A DNA stretch of 6,083 nt. Origin: Ferruginibacter sp. (GTDB lineage: Bacteria > Bacteroidota > Bacteroidia > Chitinophagales > Chitinophagaceae). Below are positions 1-5,992 of the stretch, piece after piece. A model generated the notes under the pieces. It ran no database searches and was not told where the DNA came from. It worked only from the letters and a program-made list of their open reading frames with translations. Position 1 is the first letter of the stretch. Each line of letters starts with the position of its first letter. The DNA lies in NCBI GenBank assembly GCA_025357775.1, contig JANXOQ010000145.1:1-6083 (forward strand), given 5' to 3'. The translations under genes were made by a program, and so were the position numbers.

Positions 1-66
1 AAAAATTTAGAAACCGGAGAGCAAAAAAATATTTCTACTGAAGAAATTTTGAAAGAATTTGCGTGA
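1..66 (+). CDS. hisS: C-terminal fragment, probably histidyl-tRNA synthetase
   Basis: Frame 1 is open from the window edge to a TGA at 64-66 and encodes 21 residues, beginning KNLETGEQKNIS and ending LKEFA. The pattern K-N/D-L/M-x-T/S-G-E-Q followed by a short helix rich in E, I and L resembles the extreme C-terminus of bacterial histidyl-tRNA synthetases, where the anticodon-binding domain ends with a 'vKdl.tGEQ..v...el' strand and helix. HisS charges tRNA-His with histidine in the cytoplasm. That this is the end of a real gene is fairly safe: the composition is protein-like and the next gene is convergent. The HisS identity rests on about ten residues recalled from the family, so it is tentative. 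Another class II tRNA synthetase with the same anticodon-binding fold is possible. Confidence 0.5.
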   Translation, partial: KNLETGEQKNISTEEILKEFA

Positions 67-166
67 TATTTTTTTAAACAAATAAAATTTATGTCTTTAA
101 GATTTTTTTTATGATTTCAAGACAATAAATTATAATTTTGAATTGCAAATAAAACGGAGTCATTTT

Positions 167-190
167 TTACAAACGTGTTTGTAATTTTAT
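167..190 (+). terminator. Short palindromic hairpin followed by a T-run; possible terminator of the upstream (+) gene
   Basis: The 18 bp TTACAAACGTGTTTGTAA (167-184) has two perfect 8-bp arms around a GT centre, so a transcript can fold a 7-bp stem with a CGTG loop. On the + strand it is followed by TTTTAT, as in a weak intrinsic terminator, and lies about 100 nt past the probable hisS stop. It overlaps the last three codons and the stop of the convergent tgt. In the tgt direction it is followed by A residues, not T, so it should not terminate tgt in the usual way. The stem is A+T-rich and short, which keeps confidence low. Confidence 0.35.
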
Positions 191-1306
191 AACCATTTCA
201 TTTTTCCAGCTAGCAAATGTACCAGCCAATATTTGCTCTCGTGCTTTCGTAACCAACCATAAATAAAAAGCTAAATTATGTACGCTAGCAATTGTAAGTC
301 CAAGGTACTCCTTGCCCTTAAATAAATGTCTTAAATAAGCTTTGGTATAAAAATTACTAGTAGGGCAATCTATACCATCATCAATTACAGAAAAATTATT
401 TTCCCATTTTTTATTATCAATGTTGATGATACCTTTGCTTGTAAATAACATTGCATTTCTTCCATTGCGTGTGGGCATTACACAATCAAACATATCTACG
501 CCCAGTGCAATATTTTCTAAAATGTTCCATGGCGTGCCTACACCCATTAGGTAGCGTGGTTTATTAGTGGGTAAAATATCGCAACATAAATCTGTAAATT
601 CGTACATTTTTTCTGTAGGCTCTCCTACAGAAAGCCCACCAATAGCATTACCCACAGCATTTTTTTCAGCAATAAAATGTGCAGATTCTGTTCTTAAATT
701 TTTATAAGTACTACCTTGTACAATTGGAAAAAGATTTTGTGTGTACCCATACTTATCTGGCGTTTCGTTAAAATGTTTTACACATCTATTGAGCCATCGG
801 TGCGTAAGGTCCATACTATTTTTTGCATACTTTTCATCGCTTGGGTATGGTGGGCATTCATCAAAAGCCATAATTATATCACCACCAATTATGCGCTGCG
901 TATCCATCACGTTTTCTGGGGTAAACAAATGTTTGCTGCCATCTATATGCGATTTAAAAACGACACCTTCCTCCGTTATTTTTCTATTATTTGCTAATGA
1001 AAATACTTGGTAGCCACCACTGTCAGTTAATATTGGTTTATCCCAACCATTAAATTTGTGCAAACCACCAGCGGCTTCTAATGTTTGTAACCCAGGACGC
1101 AGGTATAAATGATAAGTGTTGCCCAATATTATTTGTGCTTTTACTTCATCTTTTAGTTGCTGCTGTGTTACTGCTTTTACAGTGCCTACAGTACCTACTG
1201 GCATAAAAATAGGTGTTTGTATTTTGCCATGGTCGGTGGTTATTTCTCCTGCACGAGCTTTGCTGGCAGTATCTGTTTTTTGTAAATTAAATTGTAATGA
1301 AGCCAT
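167..1306 (-). CDS. tgt: Queuine/preQ1 tRNA-guanine transglycosylase (Tgt)
   Basis: Tgt exchanges guanine-34 of GUN-anticodon tRNAs (Asp, Asn, His, Tyr) for the queuosine precursor preQ1 in the cytoplasm. The 379-residue product spans the whole single-domain TIM barrel; the family is usually about 370-390 residues. Visible hallmarks are RAGEITTDHG (18-27), TPIFMPVGTVG (31-41), LTDSGGYQVFS (93-103) with the general acid/base D95, AFDEC (147-151) lining the base pocket, FPIVQGS (193-199), GGLSVGEP (223-230), and VDMFDCVMPTRNGRN (270-284) with the nucleophile D274. Oddly, of the four zinc ligands known from the Zymomonas enzyme only C314 and H343 remain; the positions of the other two cysteines are I312 and S317. 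All catalytic residues are intact, so this is probably a lineage trait rather than decay. I chose the ATG at 1306. An in-frame TTG at 1324 would add only MEHFHA, encoded at the edge of a non-coding octamer repeat, and family proteins start about here. No Shine-Dalgarno is visible. Confidence 0.96.
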   Translation of the reverse strand: MASLQFNLQKTDTASKARAGEITTDHGKIQTPIFMPVGTVGTVKAVTQQQLKDEVKAQIILGNTYHLYLRPGLQTLEAAGGLHKFNGWDKPILTDSGGYQVFSLANNRKITEEGVVFKSHIDGSKHLFTPENVMDTQRIIGGDIIMAFDECPPYPSDEKYAKNSMDLTHRWLNRCVKHFNETPDKYGYTQNLFPIVQGSTYKNLRTESAHFIAEKNAVGNAIGGLSVGEPTEKMYEFTDLCCDILPTNKPRYLMGVGTPWNILENIALGVDMFDCVMPTRNGRNAMLFTSKGIINIDNKKWENNFSVIDDGIDCPTSNFYTKAYLRHLFKGKEYLGLTIASVHNLAFYLWLVTKAREQILAGTFASWKNEMVIKLQTRL

Positions 1307-1312
1307 AGCATG

Positions 1313-1360
1313 AAAATGTTCCAATATGCCAATATGCCAATTTGCAAATGTGCTAATTGA
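1313..1360. repeat. Degenerate 8-bp-periodic tandem repeat upstream of tgt
   Basis: Read on the + strand in steps of eight, the octamers are CCAATATG at 1321, an identical copy at 1329, CCAATTTG at 1337, CAAATGTG at 1345 and the decayed CTAATTGA at 1353. AAAATGTT at 1313 may be a further decayed unit on the tgt side. The rough consensus is CYAATNTG. Arrays of this composition (AATTTGC, AATGTGC and AATATGC units) are, as I recall, scattered through intergenic regions of many Bacteroidota genomes. It begins 7 bp upstream of the chosen tgt start and lies inside the presumed tgt 5' leader. Confidence 0.7.
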
Positions 1361-1438
1361 TAATACAGCACCTAAAATAGGTTTAGAAAACTTTAGAAAC
1401 TTAATATTAAAAATAATTGTTAAACCAAAAATCAGTTA

Positions 1439-1465
1439 CAAAAATATGGCATTAATATACATCAA
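1439..1465 (-). promoter_or_regulatory. Candidate Bacteroidota promoter for tgt
   Basis: Read on the - strand, TATTTTTG (1446 down to 1439) matches the Bacteroidota -7 consensus TAnnTTTG exactly. A TTG at 1465-1463 lies 16 nt upstream, one or two bases closer than the usual -33 spacing. Transcription would start near 1432, giving tgt a leader of about 125 nt that includes the octamer repeat. Such short A+T-rich motifs arise by chance, so this is a prediction from consensus and position only. Confidence 0.45.
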
Positions 1466-1497
1466 TAAAACTATGCATTATTTTAGCAATTAAACGA

Positions 1498-1505
1498 TAA
1501 TTTTG
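1498..1505 (+). promoter_or_regulatory. Candidate -7 element (TAnnTTTG) for the glycosyltransferase gene
   Basis: TAATTTTG matches the Bacteroidota -7 consensus exactly and ends 5 bp before the ATG at 1511. If used, transcription would begin at or within a base or two of the start codon, giving an essentially leaderless mRNA. No good -33 TTTG is seen; the nearest partial match is TATG at 1472-1475, 22 nt upstream. The element is divergent from the tgt promoter candidate. Confidence 0.45.
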
Positions 1506-1510
1506 CAGTC

Positions 1511-2644
1511 ATGATTTTTCCAAAACTGTTTTCTCACTGGCAGCTTATTGTATTCATACTTTTTTGTTCGCTATTAGTTATAAGGCTTTTTTATTTGAGT
1601 TTCTTTTTTGCTAGACTAGCTTTTTACAAGCCAAAAACAAAAACAAGTTTTAGAACAAATGCAGTTACTGTAATAGTTTGTGCTAGAGATGAAGCTGCTA
1701 ATCTTGCAAAGAACTTACCTGGTTTATTAGTGCAAGAATATAATAGTACTCATGAAATTATTGTTGTAAATGATAATTCATTTGACGATACTAAATATTT
1801 ATTAGAAGGGTTAAAAAAAGATTTTAAGCAGTTACATATAGTTGAACTAACTCAAGAGGCAAAGATGATACCTGGTAAAAAATTCCCATTGAGTATTGGC
1901 ATAAAAACTGCCAAGCATGAGATTGTATTACTTACAGATGCAGATTGTGTGCCAGCTAGTGAGCATTGGATAAATAGTATGCAAGGAGTGTATGAAGATG
2001 ATACAGAAATAGTATTAGGCTATGGTGCATATCATAAAAAAAATGGGTTGCTTAATATATTAATACGTTGGGAAACTTTTCATAGTGCAATGCAATATAT
2101 GAGCTATGCACTTGCAGGCATTACATACATGGGAGTGGGTAGAAACTTGAGTTACAAAAAAGCAATATTTTATAGACATAAGGGTTTTAGCTCGCATAAT
2201 AATATACCTGGGGGTGATGATGATTTGTTTATAAATATGGCTGCTACAAAAAACAATGTAAAAATTAATTTAGATGTAGATAGTTTTACATTGAGTGAGC
2301 CAGCAGAAAGTTTTAGCCAATGGAAAAACCAAAAGTTTAGACATTACAGCACATCGAAATATTATAAACCTTTGCATAAATTTTTGCTTTCGTTATATGC
2401 ATTTTCGCAGCTTTTATTTTACCCTGCTTTTATTACAGCTACCATTTTTTTTAGTTGGAAGTTTCCTTTAATACTCATGGCAGTATTTTTAATTTTACAA
2501 GCAATTATATATGCTAAAACAATGAAAAAGCTAGGTGAAAAAGATTTATTTCCATTTTTTATTTTATTGGATATATGGATGTTTTTTTATTATATTATTT
2601 TTTCTGTAGCGTTGATAAAAAAGCCAAGACCTACATGGAAGTAA
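1511..2644 (+). CDS. Membrane-anchored family 2 glycosyltransferase
   Basis: A 377-residue GT2 (GT-A fold) enzyme predicted to transfer a sugar from a nucleotide-sugar at the cytoplasmic face of the inner membrane; donor and acceptor are unknown. One N-terminal membrane segment (about 11-37) precedes the catalytic domain: AVTVIVCARDEAANL (51-65), the nucleotide-binding VVNDNSFDD (85-93) with D88 kept and N87 in place of the first Asp of the usual VDDxS, the metal-binding TDAD (142-145), an acidic GGDDD (234-238) at the general-base position, and QKFRH (274-278), which looks like the QxxRW motif with His for Trp. Three further hydrophobic segments follow (about 290-312, 318-336, 346-368), and the protein ends in a basic KKPRPTWK tail. 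This layout suits processive or lipid-linked GT2 enzymes. It stands apart from its neighbours: divergent from tgt, 150 bp before rsmG, with no other glycan gene in the window, so substrate cannot be inferred from context. The ATG at 1511 is the only plausible start, since the next in-frame Met is residue 119. Confidence 0.9.
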   Translation: MIFPKLFSHWQLIVFILFCSLLVIRLFYLSFFFARLAFYKPKTKTSFRTNAVTVIVCARDEAANLAKNLPGLLVQEYNSTHEIIVVNDNSFDDTKYLLEGLKKDFKQLHIVELTQEAKMIPGKKFPLSIGIKTAKHEIVLLTDADCVPASEHWINSMQGVYEDDTEIVLGYGAYHKKNGLLNILIRWETFHSAMQYMSYALAGITYMGVGRNLSYKKAIFYRHKGFSSHNNIPGGDDDLFINMAATKNNVKINLDVDSFTLSEPAESFSQWKNQKFRHYSTSKYYKPLHKFLLSLYAFSQLLFYPAFITATIFFSWKFPLILMAVFLILQAIIYAKTMKKLGEKDLFPFFILLDIWMFFYYIIFSVALIKKPRPTWK

Positions 2645-2749
2645 CAGTGTTTAAAGTTCAAGGTTTGTTACATAAAAAATATAACCAAAGTAATAAAAAA
2701 TGCCTATTTATTTATTGTTAGTTGTTTGTATTCAGTTGTTTTAAAATAA

Positions 2750-2777
2750 TTAAAGTTAGTTAAATAATAAACTTTAA
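2750..2777. repeat. 8-bp inverted repeat upstream of rsmG
   Basis: TTAAAGTT (2750-2757) and its exact complement AACTTTAA (2770-2777) flank a 12-nt A+T-rich spacer, ending 17 bp before the rsmG ATG. A third, direct copy of TTAAAGTT lies at 2651-2658, just after the glycosyltransferase stop. It could be an operator or a weak hairpin in the rsmG leader. Without a T-run it is not a convincing terminator. Chance is a real alternative in DNA this A+T-rich. Confidence 0.25.
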
Positions 2778-2794
2778 AATCTATAGCAATCATT

Positions 2795-3427
2795 ATGGAA
2801 CTTATAAAAAAATACTTTTCAGATTTTACGCCTGAGCAGGATATACAGCTATCTATTTTAAAAGAACTGTATGTAGATTGGAATGAAAAAATAAATGTGA
2901 TTAGTAGGAAAGATATGGATAATTTTTACTTACATCATGTGTTGCATTCCCTTACTATAGCTACAAGATTTGATTTTAAAGCGGGGCTAGAAATTATGGA
3001 TTTAGGTTGTGGAGGTGGTTTTCCAAGTGTGCCATTGGCCATACTTTTTCCTGAGGCACAATTTCATTTGGTAGATAGTATTGGCAAAAAACTAAAAGTA
3101 GTAAATGAAATTGCAGGTGCTGCGGGTATAAAAAATATTACAACACAACATGCTAGAGCCGAAGAAATAAAAAATAGGCAATTTGATGCTGTAGTAAGCC
3201 GTGCTGTAGCACCATTGGGTAGCTTGTGGCATTGGAGTAGAAAAGCTATTCGCAAAATAAAGACTATAGAAAAAGGAGTGCCTAATGGACTTATATGTTT
3301 AAAAGGTGGAGACCTTAACCAAGAAATTTTTGAAAGTAATTGCAAGCCATTTGTGTGGGAAATAAATAAAATTTTTGAAGAAGAATATTTTAATGAAAAA
3401 TTTATGTTGTATCAACAGGTGAAATAG
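2795..3427 (+). CDS. rsmG: 16S rRNA (guanine-527-N7) methyltransferase RsmG (GidB)
   Basis: RsmG uses S-adenosylmethionine to make m7G527 in the 530 loop of 16S rRNA. In other bacteria its loss gives low-level streptomycin resistance. The 210-residue protein has the normal family length. It shows the N-terminal helical part with the typical WNEKINVISRKD (29-40) and HHVLHSL (47-53), motif I DLGCGGGFPSVPLAI (69-83) that binds SAM, the acidic end of strand 2 at LVDS (92-95) followed by KKLKVVNE (98-105), and VVSRAVAPL (133-141), a strand characteristic of the family. Motif I has S78 where most relatives have Gly (GFPGIP), a mild variation. The ATG at 2795 gives the expected N-terminus; no Shine-Dalgarno is seen. 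The 42 bp gap to the next gene suggests co-transcription with the M28 peptidase, though the functions are unrelated. Confidence 0.95.
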   Translation: MELIKKYFSDFTPEQDIQLSILKELYVDWNEKINVISRKDMDNFYLHHVLHSLTIATRFDFKAGLEIMDLGCGGGFPSVPLAILFPEAQFHLVDSIGKKLKVVNEIAGAAGIKNITTQHARAEEIKNRQFDAVVSRAVAPLGSLWHWSRKAIRKIKTIEKGVPNGLICLKGGDLNQEIFESNCKPFVWEINKIFEEEYFNEKFMLYQQVK

Positions 3428-3469
3428 GTTTATATTTTATGTAAAAATATTTTGTATTTAATTCATTTT

Positions 3470-4609
3470 ATGAAGACAATTTTAATTTCACTTTTTTTAT
3501 TCGTTTCACCCTATCTACATTCACAAGATATTTCTTATAACAGAAAAATTGTGGATACCCTTTCTTCATCTGCATTTTGGGGACGTGGATACACAAAGGG
3601 TGGAATGAAAAAAGCAGCTGATTATTTAGTAAATCAATTTAAACTTTTGGGATTAAAACCACTTGGTAAGAAGGGTTATTTACAAAAATTTACCTACCCT
3701 GCTAATACTTTTCCTACTTCAATGGATGTGACTATAAATGGTACTAGATTAACAGCCGGTAAAGATTTTATTGTAAGTGCAGATAGTAGAGGAATAAAAG
3801 CATCGGGGAAACTTGAACAAAAAGATAGCGTTACTTTTATAAATATAGAAAACTCCATTTTAGTAACATTCGAAAAAAAACTAACTTGGAGTGCAGCTCA
3901 AGAAGTATCGAATTTTACATTGATACAATTAGATAAAACAAAATTTACAGAGTTGCCAACGTTTATAAATGTAAACATTGAAAATAAATTTGTAAAAAAA
4001 TTTGATGCAGCAAATATTTGTGCAATGATAGCTGGCATTGCTAAGCCAGATTCGTTTATTTTTATAACTGCTCACTACGACCACTTGGGCGGTATGGGGA
4101 ATGATACTTATTTCCCAGGTGCAAATGATAATGCAAGTGGTGTAGCGTTACTGCTAAGTCTTGCAAAATATTATGCTATACACCCACAAAAATATTCTAT
4201 AGGTTTTATATTATTTGCTGGTGAAGAAATCGGATTATTAGGCTCAAAGTATTACGTAAATAACCCTATTGTGCCTTTAAAAAATATTCGTTTTTTATCC
4301 AATACAGATTTAGCGGGCACAGGTGTAGACGGAATTACGGTTGTAAACGCTACTGAATTTCCAACAGAATTTGCTTTGATGCAAAAAATAAATAGAGATA
4401 ATAAATATTTAAAAGCAATAAATGCAAGGGGCAAGGCTGCCAATAGTGACCATTATTTTTTTACAGAAAATGGAGTGCCAGCTTTTTTCATTTACACGCT
4501 TGGGGGTATAGCTGCATATCATGATGTTTATGATAAAGCTGCAACATTACCATTAACCGAGCAGTTTGATTTATTGCAATTGTTAATAAAATTTAATGAT
4601 GGATTATAA
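3470..4609 (+). CDS. Secreted M28-family zinc metallopeptidase
   Basis: A 379-residue exported peptidase of MEROPS family M28 (aminopeptidase Y/S group, binuclear zinc), probably trimming peptides in the periplasm or outside the cell. Residues 1-19 form a signal peptide: MK, a hydrophobic core ILISLFLFVSPYL, then likely cleavage after HSQ; no lipobox Cys. All catalytic positions are visible: AHYDH (201-205) with ligand H202 and D204, GANDNASGV (217-225) with bridging D220, AGEEIGLLGS (250-259) with general base E252 and ligand E253, NTDLAG (278-283) with D280, and AYHDVYD (349-355) with H351. Residues about 80-190 are an insert between the N-terminal helices and the catalytic core; I see no clear PA domain. 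I chose the ATG at 3470: an in-frame TTG at 3452 would add MYLIHF ahead of a textbook signal peptide. It follows rsmG by 42 bp, so a shared transcript is likely. The exact substrate (aminopeptidase, carboxypeptidase or glutaminyl cyclase-like) is not decided by the sequence. Confidence 0.92.
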   Translation: MKTILISLFLFVSPYLHSQDISYNRKIVDTLSSSAFWGRGYTKGGMKKAADYLVNQFKLLGLKPLGKKGYLQKFTYPANTFPTSMDVTINGTRLTAGKDFIVSADSRGIKASGKLEQKDSVTFINIENSILVTFEKKLTWSAAQEVSNFTLIQLDKTKFTELPTFINVNIENKFVKKFDAANICAMIAGIAKPDSFIFITAHYDHLGGMGNDTYFPGANDNASGVALLLSLAKYYAIHPQKYSIGFILFAGEEIGLLGSKYYVNNPIVPLKNIRFLSNTDLAGTGVDGITVVNATEFPTEFALMQKINRDNKYLKAINARGKAANSDHYFFTENGVPAFFIYTLGGIAAYHDVYDKAATLPLTEQFDLLQLLIKFNDGL

Positions 4610-4766
4610 AAATAATTGCACAATAAAGCACTAGTATACAAAATTTGGCATCATTATGTAAATCAAACTCCAATATATTTTTTTTTGCGTCTACAATTTT
4701 AAAATAAATGTAGAAAATTACTTTGTTCAAATTTTATTTACTCATTATTATTACTAAAATATTTTT

Positions 4767-5327
4767 ATGCATTACAAGCTTTTTATGATTTTGTTGGGCT
4801 GCAAGCCAACAGAAAGATATACAGAACAGCACGACATTTTTTTTGGAATAGCAAAGGAATTAAAAGACTTAGTGCCAGATATAAAGGCGTACTGGAAAAA
4901 TAGTGGTAAAATACATTTAGATGCATTTAGAGAAGTAACCAACGTTGATGGACATTTAATAATGATTATAAATAAAACCGAAATAGAAATTACTAACCAA
5001 AATTTATTTTTTTTTAACCTAGGTGGTTACAAAGAAAACCATTTTGATGAGTTTCATTACAAAATGCTTATTGTAGCAAATGAAAAAGGGGAAGCAATAA
5101 AAGCAGCGAAAAAATCTGCTTTTTATTTGCACACAGGTTTTGGAAAAACAGCTACTTCTCATATTGATGATAAATACGGAGTAGATGTAGATGATATTTT
5201 TGAAATAAAAGAAATTCTCTCAGATGAAATTAAAAATAAATTCTCCATTTTTATTTCTACCGAAAAAAACAACAATTTACCAGAAGATAAAATGAATTTG
5301 GGCTATTTTAAAATTGATGAACTTTAA
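4767..5327 (+). CDS. DUF1543 domain protein with an internal duplication
   Basis: A 186-residue, probably cytoplasmic protein without signal peptide or membrane segment; I recognise it as DUF1543 (PF07566), function unknown. The first half has KLFMILLGC (4-12), EQHDIFFGI (20-28) and HLDAFREVTNVDG (50-62). The second half repeats the plan: NLFFFNLGG (79-87), DEFHYKMLIVANE (94-106) and HIDDKYGVDVDDIFEI (132-147). The LG and ExH landmarks sit at a constant offset of 75 residues (L10/L85, E20/E95, H22/H97), and each half ends in an HxD element (H50/D52, H132/D134), so two domain copies of about 65 residues are present. The paired E, H and D residues hint at a metal or catalytic site, but that is inference. 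The ATG at 4767 is right for the family, whose N-terminus begins just before the LFM..LG strand; no Shine-Dalgarno is seen. It is separated from the M28 gene by 157 bp, so it likely has its own promoter, though I found no exact TAnnTTTG there. Its stop overlaps that of the convergent DUF4230 gene. Confidence 0.85.
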   Translation: MHYKLFMILLGCKPTERYTEQHDIFFGIAKELKDLVPDIKAYWKNSGKIHLDAFREVTNVDGHLIMIINKTEIEITNQNLFFFNLGGYKENHFDEFHYKMLIVANEKGEAIKAAKKSAFYLHTGFGKTATSHIDDKYGVDVDDIFEIKEILSDEIKNKFSIFISTEKNNNLPEDKMNLGYFKIDEL

Positions 5328-5944
5328 TTTTTTATTATTGGATTTACAGTTTTACTATCTTCAAAAATGCATTTAACTTTATAGCCAAGTGGTTTATAGT
5401 AATTGTTTAAAATACTTGTGATATGCTCTTCTGCTAGTTTTATATGCCCTTCATTATTTTCTAATTGTGCAAGGGCTTGAGTATACAATTGCTTTTGCGC
5501 TTTTACCAAATCATCCATACTAGCACTGGTAAATAAACCTGTTTGGGTCATGGTTTCCATCTTGTCCATTTTTAACTGTAAACTCATTAGTTTACAATGT
5601 GGCAAACTAATATTTGCAGTACCCTCTTTGGTATCTATGGTCATTTTTTGGTTACTCATATCTACGCCAAACTTAGCTTCGTAAGGCAAGTTTACTTGCA
5701 ATGTATTTTCTGCAAAATAGTTTTTAAATTTATTCCAAGTGCCCGCTTCGTCTCCTTTATTACTTATTTTTAAGTTTACAGAGCCTGCCACATTTAATGC
5801 AGATAATTCTGCAATTTGTTTAATCATTTCCACATTTTCTGTCATGGTTATTTTGGCATCACTAGCACCATTTTTTTTACCCAAAAAATAAAAAGCACCC
5901 GCAGCAAGCAAAGCTAGAAATAATAATAAACCTGTATTTTTCAT
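5324..5944 (-). CDS. Membrane-anchored DUF4230 family protein
   Basis: A 206-residue protein that I recognise as DUF4230, a family of unknown function in Bacteroidota and Firmicutes. It has a single N-terminal hydrophobic segment (about 4-21) followed by a lysine pair, so it is either anchored with its body outside the cytoplasm or exported; there is no lipobox. The following body fits the family: a helix around NVEMIKQIAELSALNV (37-52), strands with a charged turn (53-66), LQVNLPYEAKFGVDMSNQ (82-99), the strand pair MTIDTKEGTANISLPHC (101-117), and a long amphipathic helical region (about 141-180) ending ITSILNNYYKPLGYKV (175-190). The usual DUF4230 pattern of a hydrophobic strand, a 'G.D.s' turn and a C-terminal helical stretch is present, and length is normal. 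It faces the DUF1543 gene and shares a TTAA at the stops, which need not mean a functional link. The start at 5944 is ATG directly before the hydrophobic segment. Confidence 0.85.
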   Translation of the reverse strand: MKNTGLLLFLALLAAGAFYFLGKKNGASDAKITMTENVEMIKQIAELSALNVAGSVNLKISNKGDEAGTWNKFKNYFAENTLQVNLPYEAKFGVDMSNQKMTIDTKEGTANISLPHCKLMSLQLKMDKMETMTQTGLFTSASMDDLVKAQKQLYTQALAQLENNEGHIKLAEEHITSILNNYYKPLGYKVKCIFEDSKTVNPIIKN

Positions 5945-5976
5945 TTTAGTAAAATTATTTGGAATGTTAATGGAGA

Positions 5977-5992
5977 ATATTTTGCAAATATC
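5977..5992 (-). promoter_or_regulatory. Possible promoter/operator region of the DUF4230 gene
   Basis: The 139 bp beyond the DUF4230 start (5945-6083) hold no recognisable gene. Within them lies ATATTT-TGC-AAATAT (5977-5991), a 6-bp inverted repeat. Read on the - strand, GATATTTG (5992 down to 5985) matches TAnnTTTG at all but the first base and would place transcription start about 30-35 nt before the ATG. The overlap of a near-consensus -7 element with a small palindrome could be regulatory or fortuitous. Confidence 0.25.

Noticed and set aside
93..123. GTCTT at 93-97 and AAGAC at 119-123 as a terminator hairpin after the first gene
   Set aside because: The stem is only 5 bp with a loop of 21 nt, and no T-run follows the second arm; the palindrome at 167-184 is a better candidate.
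716..1013. Two overlapping open frames on the + strand inside tgt (716-997 and 741-1013), and another at 1116-1313
   Set aside because: They lie wholly antisense to a strongly conserved gene, have Cys/Phe/Ile-heavy compositions typical of reversed coding sequence, and show no recognisable domain.
2661..2690. Imperfect inverted repeat GTTTGTTA / TAACCAAA after the glycosyltransferase stop
   Set aside because: The stem is broken after 4 bp by a mismatch and no T-run follows, so it does not support a terminator.
3064..3345. Open frame on the - strand inside rsmG, and a similar one at 4252-4443 inside the M28 gene
   Set aside because: Antisense shadows of clearly conserved genes with no independent protein-like features.
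4610..4766. Promoter search in the gap before the DUF1543 gene; TACTTTG at 4719-4725
   Set aside because: It is one base short of TAnnTTTG and has no -33 partner at a sensible distance; no terminator or small gene is evident in the gap either.
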